This document shows, in pieces, positions 1 through 7,423 of a stretch of 63,923 bases of DNA. The position numbers and the translations under genes were made by a program. Position 1 is the stretch's first letter; every line of letters starts with the position of its first letter. The stretch is from Alphaproteobacteria bacterium (GTDB lineage: Bacteria; Pseudomonadota; Alphaproteobacteria; Rhodobacterales; Rhodobacteraceae): contig JAJRPO010000016.1 of the NCBI GenBank assembly GCA_024280735.1, forward strand, positions 1 to 63,923, written 5' to 3'. The notes under the pieces were generated by a model that searched no databases, was not told the DNA's origin, and saw only the letters and a program-made list of their open reading frames with translations.

Positions 1-102
1 ACACAGGCTGGCAGCCGTTCTGGCCGTCGAACCCGAAACAAAATGCTCGGTCAAACGGTTCTGCTTATAGTGGCTGAGTCGGCTCTTTCGCATATGGCCC
101 AT
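1..102 (-). mobile_element. IS1595/ISXO2-type transposase, N-terminal fragment cut by the window edge
   Basis: Reading leftwards from an ATG at 102 (or the alternative ATG at 93) gives about 34 residues beginning MGHMRKSRLSHYKQ, followed by NRLTEHFVPGSTARTAASLC. This is the typical start of IS1595-family (ISXO2-like) transposases: a basic 'RKSRLS.YKQ.RL' segment, then the HTH-like 'F..G.TARTAA.LC'. The frame is open to base 1, so the gene continues outside the window, and the zinc ribbon and DDE catalytic domain cannot be seen. The assignment rests on recognising the N-terminus. The element ends before the intact neighbouring gene whose stop lies at 155. Confidence 0.72.
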
Positions 103-137
103 GATAACCCCTTTTTTGGGTTATCTGGGTCAGCCCC
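103..137. repeat. Hairpin and putative terminal inverted repeat of the IS
   Basis: Bases 103-125 form an inverted repeat (GATAACCC and GGGTTATC around a T-rich loop) immediately upstream of the transposase start. Read on the minus strand, 137 to about 118 begins GGGGCTGACCCAGATAACCC, which resembles the terminal inverted repeats of ISXO2/IS1016-like elements, so base 137 is a candidate outer end. The other end is outside the window, so neither the repeat nor a target duplication can be confirmed. Confidence 0.35.
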
Positions 138-154
138 AAATACTTAATCATGAT

Positions 155-610
155 CTACCCCTCAACCTTATCCGGCAACCCGCGACCATCATTCCACCAA
201 CGGTTTGGATTGTCGTTATTGGGGTTGTAATTGCTGCGGCTGGCCCAGTCTTCGCGCAGAAAAATCAACGGCTCCTCGTAATGATGCACCTCTAGAATGG
301 CATCCATTACCTGTTCCAAAACCGCCAAATCCCGATCAATCGAGATTTTCAACTCGACCATAGGATAGGTGTTCGTCTGCCCCACTTGATCGTCGCCCAC
401 ATGGGTTGAAGTGGTTGACCCTGCCTCTGGCTGGGTGGTTTCCGTGCCCAACGCTGAAACGGCAGCATTGCGTTGATAGCGGCCATAACCAAGCGGGTGA
501 ACCTGCATCACCGCATCCAGAATTTTGTCGGTGTCGCGCGGCAGCGTCTGTATTTCCAGCGTCCAAACAGGAATAAACCTGCCGGACTTGGCTTTGTAAT
601 TTGCTAACAT
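155..610 (-). CDS. CutA/NIF3 C-terminal-domain-like protein, function unknown
   Basis: 151-residue soluble protein, no signal peptide or membrane segment. It looks like a ferredoxin-like alpha/beta domain of the kind found in CutA1 and inserted in NIF3/YqfO proteins: a first beta-alpha unit (about residues 13-38, 'VWTLEIQTLPRDTDKILDAV'), a loop with Gly/Tyr/Arg residues, and a second beta-alpha-beta unit ending VHHYEEPLIFLREDW, a variant of the 'HPYEEP' signature. The start is supported by AAGGA about eight bases upstream. It is transcribed divergently from the YafY-type regulator at 709, with a long palindrome between them, so it is a likely target of that regulator. The biochemical role is unknown. 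Confidence 0.6.
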   Translation of the reverse strand: MLANYKAKSGRFIPVWTLEIQTLPRDTDKILDAVMQVHPLGYGRYQRNAAVSALGTETTQPEAGSTTSTHVGDDQVGQTNTYPMVELKISIDRDLAVLEQVMDAILEVHHYEEPLIFLREDWASRSNYNPNNDNPNRWWNDGRGLPDKVEG

Positions 611-644
611 CTCTATTGTCCTTTGTGAGCGTGCTTATAATGTA

Positions 645-688
645 TACCGGAACACTGCTGACATCTATCTGTCAGGAGTGTTCCGGTA
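645..688. promoter_or_regulatory. 19-bp-arm inverted repeat, probable YafY/WYL regulator operator
   Basis: The arms TACCGGAACACTGCTGACA (645-663) and its near-perfect reverse complement (670-688) match at 18 of 19 positions and are separated by 6 bases. The repeat fills most of the 98-base gap between two divergent genes, one a YafY-type DNA-binding regulator, which suggests an autoregulatory operator controlling both promoters. The outer 12-bp arms are perfect. As RNA it would also form a very stable hairpin, but there is no T run to suggest a terminator. Confidence 0.6.
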
Positions 689-708
689 GAGTGTAGAAAA
701 GGAATGCC

Positions 709-1386
709 ATGGCCCGCCTGCCCCGAATGTTTGAAATTATCCAACTGCTGCGACAGGCGAAAAAACCGTTGCGCGCAGAGGATATGGCGCAAACGCTAGA
801 GGTCACGATCCGCACAATCTACCGCGACATTGCCACTTTGCAAGGCATGCGCGTTCCAATCGAGGGAGCGGCGGGTGTGGGCTATATCATGCGCCCCGGA
901 TTTGACCTGCCACCGCTGAATTTCGATGTGGAGGAGGCCGAGGCGATAACCGTTGGCCTCAATATGATTGCCCGCACAGGCGACACCAGCTTGCACAAAG
1001 CGGCGCAAAGGGCAGCGCGCAAGATTGCCGATGCAACCCCCCTGAGCAACTCTCTGTTCACTTCAACATGGGGACCGGATGCACCGACAGGTGTTGACCT
1101 GAGTGAAATCCGCGAGGCCATCCGGCAGGAACTGAAAATCCGCATTGAGTATTTGAACGCCGAATATGAGACCAGCATCCGCACCATCAAACCCCTCGCC
1201 GTGGTCTATTACGCCGAATCCATCGTGCTCGCTGCCTATTGCGAGCTACGCCAAGATTTCCGACATTTTCGGATGGATCGGATGGCGCACTACGCCGTTC
1301 TGCAAAACAGTTTTAAGGGCGAGGGTAAGGCACTGCTTGAGGAGGGGCGGTTGGAGCATGGTCATGCGTTTGACCCCAGTGCTTAG
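709..1386 (+). CDS. YafY/DeoR-type HTH transcriptional regulator with WYL domain
   Basis: 225 residues. The N-terminal winged helix-turn-helix (about 1-60) contains LLRQAKKPLRAEDMAQTLEV followed by TIRTIYRDIATLQ, the HTH_11 pattern of the YafY family. A central helical linker precedes a WYL domain from about residue 140, with a strand resembling IRIEYLNAEYE and the later R-x-FRMDRM segment that usually contacts ligand. WYL regulators sense small or nucleic-acid-like ligands; the ligand here is unknown. The start has AAGGA about six bases upstream. It is divergent from the CutA/NIF3-like gene across the palindrome at 645-688, so autoregulation is likely. Confidence 0.85.
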   Translation: MARLPRMFEIIQLLRQAKKPLRAEDMAQTLEVTIRTIYRDIATLQGMRVPIEGAAGVGYIMRPGFDLPPLNFDVEEAEAITVGLNMIARTGDTSLHKAAQRAARKIADATPLSNSLFTSTWGPDAPTGVDLSEIREAIRQELKIRIEYLNAEYETSIRTIKPLAVVYYAESIVLAAYCELRQDFRHFRMDRMAHYAVLQNSFKGEGKALLEEGRLEHGHAFDPSA

Positions 1387-1389
1387 CGC

Positions 1390-1418
1390 TTGCATTCCGA
1401 GCGACTCCCCCCTAAAAG
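1390..1418 (+). promoter_or_regulatory. Candidate sigma70-type promoter for rpmI-rplT
   Basis: TTGCAT (1390-1395), a 17-base spacer and TAAAAG (1413-1418) lie about 75 bases upstream of rpmI. The predicted leader contains GCGACTC (1401-1407, partly in the promoter) and its complement GAGTCGC (1454-1460), plus a smaller GC-rich hairpin near 1436-1453. infC is not present upstream, so rpmI-rplT must have its own promoter. Confidence 0.4.
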
Positions 1419-1492
1419 CCAAGCTCCACCGCGCGTCCGGCCGAAGGGCTGCCGAGTCGCGCTTGTTTGACCTCTAGAATACGGAGATTGAA

Positions 1493-1693
1493 ATGCCCAA
1501 GATGAAGACCAAATCGAGCTGCAAAAAGCGGTTCAAGATGACGGCCTCGGGCCGCGTAAAGGCTGGCCAAGCTGGCAAGCGTCACATGATGATCAAGCGC
1601 TCGAATAAATTCCTGCGCAATGCTCGGGGCACCACTCTTTTGTGTTCTGCCGACGAGAAGATCATTAAATCAATGATGCCATACGCGCGCTAA
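1493..1693 (+). CDS. rpmI: 50S ribosomal protein L35
   Basis: 66-residue, strongly basic protein matching bacterial L35 over its full length: [20 protein letters not shown] at the N-terminus, then the [20 protein letters not shown] segment. It is a structural component of the large ribosomal subunit. It has a strong ribosome binding site (CGGAG, 7 bases before ATG) and is 13 bases upstream of rplT, the universal L35-L20 pair. The usual infC neighbour is absent here. Confidence 0.98.
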   Translation: MPKMKTKSSCKKRFKMTASGRVKAGQAGKRHMMIKRSNKFLRNARGTTLLCSADEKIIKSMMPYAR

Positions 1694-1706
1694 GGAGATC
1701 TGATAA

Positions 1707-2069
1707 ATGTCACGTGTAAAAGGGGGCCCAGCGTCCCACGCCCGCCATCGCAAAGTCATCAAAGCCGCTAAAGGCTATTATGGCGCGCGTTCCACCAACT
1801 TCCGCACAGCTACGCAGGCGGTTGATAAAGCGAACCAATACGCAACCCGCGACCGTAAGAACCGCAAGCGGACATTCCGCGCATTGTGGATCCAACGGAT
1901 CAACGCTGGTGTGCGTGCAATTGATGCGTCCTTCACTTACAGCAAGTTCATCAACGGCCTGACCTTGGCCGGTATCGAAGTTGACCGTAAAGTTCTGGCC
2001 GATCTGGCCGTGCATGAACCCGCCGCGTTTGAAGCGATTGTGGTTCAAGCCAAAGGCGCGCTGGCTTAA
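1707..2069 (+). CDS. rplT: 50S ribosomal protein L20
   Basis: 120-residue basic protein, full-length L20: [20 protein letters not shown] at the start, the [19 protein letters not shown] region, [19 protein letters not shown] and a C-terminal globular domain ending in KGALA. L20 binds 23S rRNA early in assembly of the large subunit and in other bacteria autoregulates its operon. AAGGAG precedes the ATG. It is followed by a rho-independent terminator at 2095-2120. Confidence 0.98.
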   Translation: MSRVKGGPASHARHRKVIKAAKGYYGARSTNFRTATQAVDKANQYATRDRKNRKRTFRALWIQRINAGVRAIDASFTYSKFINGLTLAGIEVDRKVLADLAVHEPAAFEAIVVQAKGALA

Positions 2070-2094
2070 ACTTTAAGCCACTGAGAATTTAAAT

Positions 2095-2120
2095 GCCCTG
2101 CGCTTTGCGTGGGGCTTTTT
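2095..2120 (+). terminator. Rho-independent terminator of rpmI-rplT
   Basis: GCCCTGCGC and GCGTGGGGC form a 9-bp stem with two G-U pairs around a TTT loop, followed by TTTTT. It lies 26 bases after the rplT stop. Confidence 0.8.
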
Positions 2121-2197
2121 GTTATGCGGAGTGCTGACGCACGAGATACGAGCCCTTCGGGCAATTGGTGCCTGTATCTACAGACTAGACGAATTGA

Positions 2198-2225
2198 TAC
2201 ACCTTACTTATAACCTAAAGGTGTA
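2198..2225. promoter_or_regulatory. 8-bp inverted repeat upstream of the DUF6326 gene
   Basis: TACACCTT (2198-2205) and AAGGTGTA (2218-2225) are perfect inverted repeats with a 12-base spacer, 29 bases before the start codon at 2254. The region is AT-rich with possible -10 elements (TAGAAT at 2224-2229). It looks like an operator for an unidentified regulator; no regulator gene is adjacent. Confidence 0.35.
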
Positions 2226-2253
2226 GAATATTTACTTTAGATAGGCATTAACG

Positions 2254-2673
2254 ATGACAGATAATACAACAATAACCTCGGACACTACGGCGGTCAGTGT
2301 GCGGGTTAAGATTGCCGGACTTTGGACGTCGCTGCTGTTCGTGTTCGCCTATGTCGATATTTTTGCGTTCTTCCGCGCAGATGTCCTCAACGATGCGCTG
2401 GCGGGTAAGGTTCACATTTTCGAAGCCGGCCAAACTTTTCTATTCCTGACAACGCTTTACGTCACCATCCCCAGCTTGATGATTTTCCTGTCTCTGGTAC
2501 TTGCCCCCAAAATCAACCGCTGGGCAAATATCGTGGTTGCCGTGCTATACGCGATTACAATTGCAGGCAGCTGCGTGGGCGAAACCTGGATCTATTTCCT
2601 GTTTGGCAGTGCGGTTGAGGTTGTGTTGCTGGGGATTATTGTCTGGTACGCTTGGAAATATCCAACCGACTAG
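2254..2673 (+). CDS. DUF6326 family four-TM membrane protein
   Basis: 139 residues with four hydrophobic segments: about 21-38 (LWTSLLFVFAYVDIFAFF), 58-80 (TFLFLTTLYVTIPSLMIFLS), 90-108 and 112-133. The pattern matches small membrane proteins annotated as DUF6326, whose function is unknown. Spacing from rplT (terminator between) and from pheS (71 bases) suggests a single-gene unit under its own promoter, possibly controlled by the inverted repeat at 2198-2225. The ribosome binding site is weak. Confidence 0.7.
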   Translation: MTDNTTITSDTTAVSVRVKIAGLWTSLLFVFAYVDIFAFFRADVLNDALAGKVHIFEAGQTFLFLTTLYVTIPSLMIFLSLVLAPKINRWANIVVAVLYAITIAGSCVGETWIYFLFGSAVEVVLLGIIVWYAWKYPTD

Positions 2674-2744
2674 GCGCGGCATTCCTCGGTTGCAAAATTG
2701 GGTTGGTGTGATAATCCAATCGCGCTGGAATAAGGAATGGTGTC

Positions 2745-3827
2745 ATGGACGGTTTGGACGATCTTAAGGCGAAATATTTAGGCGGGATTTCTGCGGCCAC
2801 GGATGAGGCCACGCTGGAAGACTTGCGTCTGGCCGCCGTCGGCAAAAAGGGCGAGGTCGCGTTGATGATGCGCGGGCTTGGCAAGATGAGCCCGGAAGAA
2901 CGCCAAGTGGCGGGGCCGGCGTTCAATGCTTTGAAGAACGAGATCAACAGCGCTTTGGCCGCGAAAAAGGCTGGCTTGGCCGATGCGGCGCTGAACGAGC
3001 GGTTGCAGTCGGAGTGGATCGACGTGTCGCTGGCGGGGCGTCCGCGTCGTGAGGGGTCGATTCATCCGGTTTCGCAAGTCACCGAGGAAGTCGTTGCGAT
3101 TTTTGCCGACCTTGGGTTTTCGGTGGCCGAGGGGCCGCAAATCGAAAGCGATTATTACAATTTCGACGCTTTGAATATCGCGCCGGAACATCCTGCCCGT
3201 CAGGAACATGATACATTCTACATGCACCGTGACGCGGGTGACGACCGCCCGCCGCATGTGTTGCGCACTCACACCAGTCCTGTGCAAATCCGCCATATGG
3301 AAAAACACGGTGTGCCCTGCCGGATCATCTGTCCGGGGCGGGTTTATCGTGCGGATTACGACCAGACCCACACGCCGATGTTCCATCAGTATGAGGGGCT
3401 TTGCATCGACAAAGACGTCAGCATGGCCAATCTGAAATGGGTGCTGGAAGAATTCTGCCGCGCGTTCTTCGGCATTGACGACATCGAGCTGCGCTTCCGC
3501 GCCTCGCATTTCCCGTTCACCGAACCCTCTGCCGAGGTGGATATCCGCTGTTCATGGGACAAGGGCCAGTTGAAACTCGGCGAGGGCGACGACTGGATGG
3601 AAATCCTCGGCTCCGGCATGGTGCACCCCAAGGTTCTGTCGGCGGCGGGGGTCGATCCGGAGGTCTATCAGGGCTTCGCCTTTGGCATGGGGATTGATCG
3701 GATCGCGATGCTGAAATACGGCATCCCAGATTTGCGCGCCTTCTTTGACAGCGATCTTCGCTGGCTGCGGCACTATGGATTTTCGGCGCTGGATATGCCG
3801 AATATGCATGGGGGGATTAGTGGGTGA
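2745..3827 (+). CDS. pheS: Phenylalanine--tRNA ligase alpha subunit
   Basis: 360 residues, full-length PheS. The N-terminal coiled-coil (1-90) is followed by the class II synthetase core: motif 2 region [20 protein letters not shown], the [17 protein letters not shown] segment, and motif 3 [18 protein letters not shown] near the C-terminus. It forms the alpha2beta2 enzyme with PheT. AAGGAATGGTGTC precedes the ATG. The stop codon overlaps the GTG start of the next gene by four bases (GTGA), an unusual coupling because pheT normally follows directly. Confidence 0.98.
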   Translation: MDGLDDLKAKYLGGISAATDEATLEDLRLAAVGKKGEVALMMRGLGKMSPEERQVAGPAFNALKNEINSALAAKKAGLADAALNERLQSEWIDVSLAGRPRREGSIHPVSQVTEEVVAIFADLGFSVAEGPQIESDYYNFDALNIAPEHPARQEHDTFYMHRDAGDDRPPHVLRTHTSPVQIRHMEKHGVPCRIICPGRVYRADYDQTHTPMFHQYEGLCIDKDVSMANLKWVLEEFCRAFFGIDDIELRFRASHFPFTEPSAEVDIRCSWDKGQLKLGEGDDWMEILGSGMVHPKVLSAAGVDPEVYQGFAFGMGIDRIAMLKYGIPDLRAFFDSDLRWLRHYGFSALDMPNMHGGISG

Positions 3828-4318
3828 GTAAGATCACCAGAAAAGACATAAAGAGTGCTCTCAAGGAATTTGATGGCCAAAAACACGATTGTATTGATGT
3901 TCACTATACGACAAACCAGACAGCTTCCGAAACACACAGGTTGAGCGTTTTCGGTTATCTTGAGGACAAAGGTTTTGTTGTCTTGAAAAATCAACGTAAT
4001 TTCTTAGATGGGTACGGGCTACCTCCAGATGGCCAAGATAGATTAATTACGCATGAGAAAGTCTATCGTATAACAGCACTGGGCAGAAATTTTTCTCGCA
4101 GCTTTATTTTTAAGGCTTTTCAGAATGTGATCGGAAATATTCCAACAATAGTTATTGCCGTAGGTATCGGCGTAGCAATTAACCTATTGTCAGCGCTCTT
4201 TCAAAAAAGGATAGATTCGCAGCATATTCCTCCTCCCACTCTTGGCCAAGAAGACACCTCGCTCCCTACCGTCTCCCAGCCTGCACATAAACGTCCCCCC
4301 GTTCCCGCTTCCCAATAG
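3824..4318 (+). CDS. Hypothetical protein with one C-terminal membrane segment
   Basis: 164 residues, not recognised. The soluble N-terminal part (1-95) has a mixed alpha/beta pattern with [11 protein letters not shown], reminiscent of the wing end of small winged-helix domains. A single membrane helix follows at about 104-126 ([21 protein letters not shown]), then a short proline-rich tail. It starts with GTG overlapping the pheS stop (GTGA), so translation is probably coupled to pheS. It is visibly more AT-rich than pheS, and its last 53 bases overlap the 3' end of the opposing toxin gene. It may have arrived with the toxin-antitoxin module. Confidence 0.6.
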   Translation: MSKITRKDIKSALKEFDGQKHDCIDVHYTTNQTASETHRLSVFGYLEDKGFVVLKNQRNFLDGYGLPPDGQDRLITHEKVYRITALGRNFSRSFIFKAFQNVIGNIPTIVIAVGIGVAINLLSALFQKRIDSQHIPPPTLGQEDTSLPTVSQPAHKRPPVPASQ

Positions 4319-4547
4319 CGATCACCACCACCACAATCTCCCGGTCCCGCACTTCATAAACCAGCCGATAGCCCGACTGGCGCAGCTTGATTTTGTAGCG
4401 GTTCTGTACCCCGTGCAGACGCGATGCCGGAACGCGCGGCTGCTCCAATCGTTCCACCAGTTTCTTTTTCAATTGTCGTTGGATTGTTACCCCCAGCTTG
4501 CGCCATTCTTTGGTGGCGGAGGGCAGGAATTCCAGCTTATAGGTCAT
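4266..4547 (-). CDS. RelE/ParE-superfamily toxin
   Basis: 93 residues, basic. The pattern is that of RelE: MTYKLEFLPSATKEWRKL with the N-terminal strand and helix, a central helix KKLVERLEQ, then RLHGVQNRYKIKLRQSGYRLVYEV, where the Arg and Tyr residues of the ribosome-dependent mRNA interferase site lie, and [15 protein letters not shown] at the end. Such toxins cleave mRNA in the ribosomal A site. The start overlaps the antitoxin's 3' end by 11 bases, as in relBE. The 3' end overlaps the opposing hypothetical gene. The module sits between pheS and pheT. Confidence 0.88.
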   Translation of the reverse strand: MTYKLEFLPSATKEWRKLGVTIQRQLKKKLVERLEQPRVPASRLHGVQNRYKIKLRQSGYRLVYEVRDREIVVVVIAIGKRERGDVYVQAGRR

Positions 4548-4785
4548 TTATGTCCACAGGGACGCCAACCTCACCCATCCGCGCATCGGCTATCGCGTTA
4601 AGTTCCATGTCTTCCAGCATTTCCACCATCGCCTGATATTCCGAGGCGGGAACGCAATAGAACGCGGGTTCATTGCGGTTTAGGATGGCCACGGCAGCAC
4701 CTCCGCCTGCGGCGACGGTTCCCATGGGGTTTTTCTTTAGTTCGGTGACGCTGGCGGTGGTGCTGGCGAATAGGGCGTGGGGCAT
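4537..4785 (-). CDS. Phd/YefM-RelB type antitoxin
   Basis: 82 residues. The N-terminal part ASTTASVTELKKNPMGTVAA matches the Phd/YefM DNA-binding fold (strand followed by 'S.TELK.NP'), and the middle VAILNRNEPAFYCVPASEYQ is the characteristic 'vl..n..p..yvvp...ye' strand pair. The acidic C-terminal part EMLEDMELNAIADARMGE should wrap the toxin. Antitoxins of this type repress their own promoter, and a 13-bp-arm palindrome overlaps the predicted promoter just upstream. The toxin gene follows with an 11-base overlap. Confidence 0.88.
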   Translation of the reverse strand: MPHALFASTTASVTELKKNPMGTVAAGGGAAVAILNRNEPAFYCVPASEYQAMVEMLEDMELNAIADARMGEVGVPVDINDL

Positions 4786-4794
4786 TGGGTGACT

Positions 4795-4838
4795 CCTTTA
4801 AGAGTGCCTTTAATAGCACCCTTAAAGGCTCTTGTCAA
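4795..4838 (-). promoter_or_regulatory. Promoter and palindromic operator of the toxin-antitoxin module
   Basis: On the minus strand TTGACA (4838-4833), a 17-base spacer and TATTAA (4815-4810) form a near-consensus promoter. CCTTTAAGAGTGC (4795-4807) and GCACCCTTAAAGG (4816-4828) are inverted repeats matching at 12 of 13 positions with an 8-base centre, covering the -10 and the spacer. This is the expected layout for autorepression by the antitoxin-toxin complex. Confidence 0.8.
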
Positions 4839-4945
4839 AATTGATAGGAGTTTACCACCACCCGCCGAGCTTTTTCTCTGCTTGGCCTTTTATTTAATGC
4901 CTATTTGCGATACGCGGAACAAAGAAAAATACGGATGCTGGACAG

Positions 4946-7360
4946 ATGAAATTCACACTCTCTTGGCTTAAAGCCCACCTCGACACTGATGCGCCTTTGG
5001 ATGACATCTTGTATGCGCTGACCGACCTCGGTCTGGAAGTTGAGGAGGTTGTCAATCCGATGGACACGCTGGCCGCCTTTACCGTGGCTTATGTGAAGTC
5101 TACAGAAAAGCACCCCGATGCGGATCGCCTGAATGTGTGTCAGGTGGAAACCGGCAAAGGTGTGCAGCAAATCATTTGCGGTGCGCCAAATGCGCGGGCG
5201 GGAATTTATGTGGTTTTGGCCAGTCCGGGGGTGTACGTGCCGGGCATTGATACCACCATTGGCGTTGGCAAAATTCGCGGGATCGAGAGCTTTGGCATGA
5301 TGGCGTCAGAGCGTGAGATGGAATTGTCGGACGAGCATGACGGTATTATCGAGCTGAAGGGGGAGCCGGAGATCGGCTCGCGTTTTGTCGATTATTTGAT
5401 GACGCACAGCCCCGACAAGATCGACCCGATGATTGATATTGCGATCACCCCGAACCGCCCTGATGCGCTGGGCGTTCGCGGGATTGCGCGCGATTTGGCG
5501 GCGCGGGGGATTGGCAGGTTGAAGCCGATGCCTGTGGCGGATGTGAAGGGGACGTTCACGTCTGATATCAAAGTTACGATTGACGCGGATGTACTGGCAA
5601 AGGGCTGTCCATTGTTCACGGGGCGGCTGATCAAGGGCGTCAAGAACGGGCCTAGCCCTGCTTGGTTGCAGGCGCGGCTCAAGGCGATTGGGTTGCGGCC
5701 CATCTCGACCCTCGTGGATATTACCAATCTGTTTACCTTTGAATATAACCGTCCGCTGCATGTGTTTGATGCGGATAAAGTGGCGGGTGATTTACGGGTG
5801 CATTTCGCTGCGGGTGGCGAGAGCTTGCAAGCGCTAGACGAGAAAGAATATTCCTTTGACGCGGGCATGATGGCGATTTCCGATGATAACGGGGTGGAAA
5901 GCATCGCGGGTATCATGGGCGGGATGCCAACGGGGTGTTCCGAGGACACGGTCAATGTGTTTGTCGAGAGCGCCTATTGGGATCCGATCACCATTGCCAA
6001 GGCTGGCCGCAAGTTGAAGATCAACTCAGACGCGCGTTATCGGTTTGAGCGGGGGATTGATCCGGCGTTTACGCAGGGCGGTCTGGATTTGGCAGTCGCG
6101 TTGATACTGGAACTCTGCGGGGGTGAAGCGTCGGAGATGGTTGTTGCTGGCGCTGTGCCGGATGTATCGCGCCAGTATAAGCTGGACACGGACCGCGTGC
6201 AGTCTTTGGTGGGAATGACCATTGCAGCAAGTGAACAGGTAGCAACACTGGAAGCACTGGGGTTTGTGGTTGATGGCGACCAAGTGACGCCACCCTCATG
6301 GCGCCCTGACGTTTTGGGGTCTGCGGATTTGGTGGAAGAAATCGCGCGCGTCGCATCGATGACCAAACTGGTTGGCGTGCCCTAGCCACGAAATTCTGTT
6401 GGCGTTGCCAAGCCAATCCTGACGCCGATGCAAAAGCGCGAAGCCATGGCGCGGCGCACGGTAGCGGCGTTAGGGTACAACGAATGTGTGACCTATTCCT
6501 TTATTGACCAGCCCAGTGCGGCGCTGTTTGGCGGCGGCACGGATGCGGTGAAAATTGGCAACCCGATTTCAAATGACTTGAGCCACATGCGGCCCTCGCT
6601 GTTGCCCGGCCTGTTGGCCGCAGCAGCGCGCAATCAGGCGCGTGGATTTGCGGATATGGCGTTGTTTGAGGTTGGCCCTGTGTTCCATGGCGGGGAGCCG
6701 GATGAGCAAGAAGTGATCGCTACCGGCCTGTTGATTGGCTTTACCGGCCCGCGCGATCCCCATGGTGCGCGGCGTGCAGTTGACACATTTGATGCCAAAG
6801 CGGATGCAGAGGCGGTTTTGTCGGCCATTGGCGCGCCGGCCAAACTGATGGTATTGCGCGATGTGAACAATTGGTGGCATCCGGGGCGCTCGGGTAAATT
6901 ATCGCTGGGGCCGAAAAATGTGCTGGCTGGTTTTGGTGAAATCCACCCTAAAGTGCTGAAAGAGATGGGTGTGAAGGGTCCGGCGGTCGCCTTTGCTGTG
7001 CATATAGCAAAACCACCCTTTCCCAAGAAAAAGACATCAACCCGACCGGCTTTGCAGATTTCGGATTTGCAGGCAGTGGACCGCGATTTCGCTTTTGTTG
7101 TGGACGCGCGGGTCGAGGCGTTGACCTTGCTAAATGCAGCCAAAGGGGCCGATAAGGCGTTAATCACGGATGCGTCTGTGTTTGACCAATTTGGCGGTGA
7201 CAAAGCCGAAGCACAGATGGGCGTGGGCAAAAAATCCGTCGCCATCACAGTGCGATTGCAGCCCAAGGATACGACCCTGACAGACAAGGATATCGAGGCG
7301 GTTTCAGCCAAGATCATTGCCAAGGTCGAGAAAGCTGTTGGCGGTGTATTGCGCGGTTAG
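4946..7360 (+). pseudogene. pheT: Phenylalanine--tRNA ligase beta subunit with an in-frame TAG at codon 480
   Basis: One continuous frame of 805 codons that matches full-length PheT except for TAG at 6383-6385. Before it: the tRNA-binding OB domain (about 40-150), the B3/B4 editing region and B5, ending TKLVGVP. After it: PRNSVGVAKPILTPMQKREA, the catalytic-like B6/B7 core with YNECVTYSFID, and the C-terminal FDX-ACB anticodon-binding domain from about residue 705. The frame is not shifted, and no decay is seen on either side. Close relatives have Leu or Met at the amber position, so TTG to TAG is one simple route. pheT is essential and no second copy is seen here. Possible explanations are a sequencing error, amber readthrough, or two separately translated halves (next ATG at 6428). 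Its natural stop is also TAG. Confidence 0.9.
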
Positions 7361-7371
7361 GGTGATCCAGC

Positions 7372-7393
7372 GGAGCGCCTTGCGGCGCACTCC
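7372..7393. repeat. GC-rich hairpin between pheT and lhgO
   Basis: GGAGCGCC and GGCGCACTCC pair around TTGC with a one-base bulge. There is no T run, so it is at most an attenuator or mRNA-stability element, and lhgO may be partly co-transcribed with pheT. Confidence 0.35.
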
Positions 7394-7423
7394 TATGAGC
7401 CGTTCCGGCGGGGTGGTGCCAAG

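Noticed and set aside
4946-7360. Frameshift as the cause of the split pheT
   Set aside because: Both halves are in the same frame and the 14 codons between stop and next ATG are PheT-like, so only a stop codon is involved.
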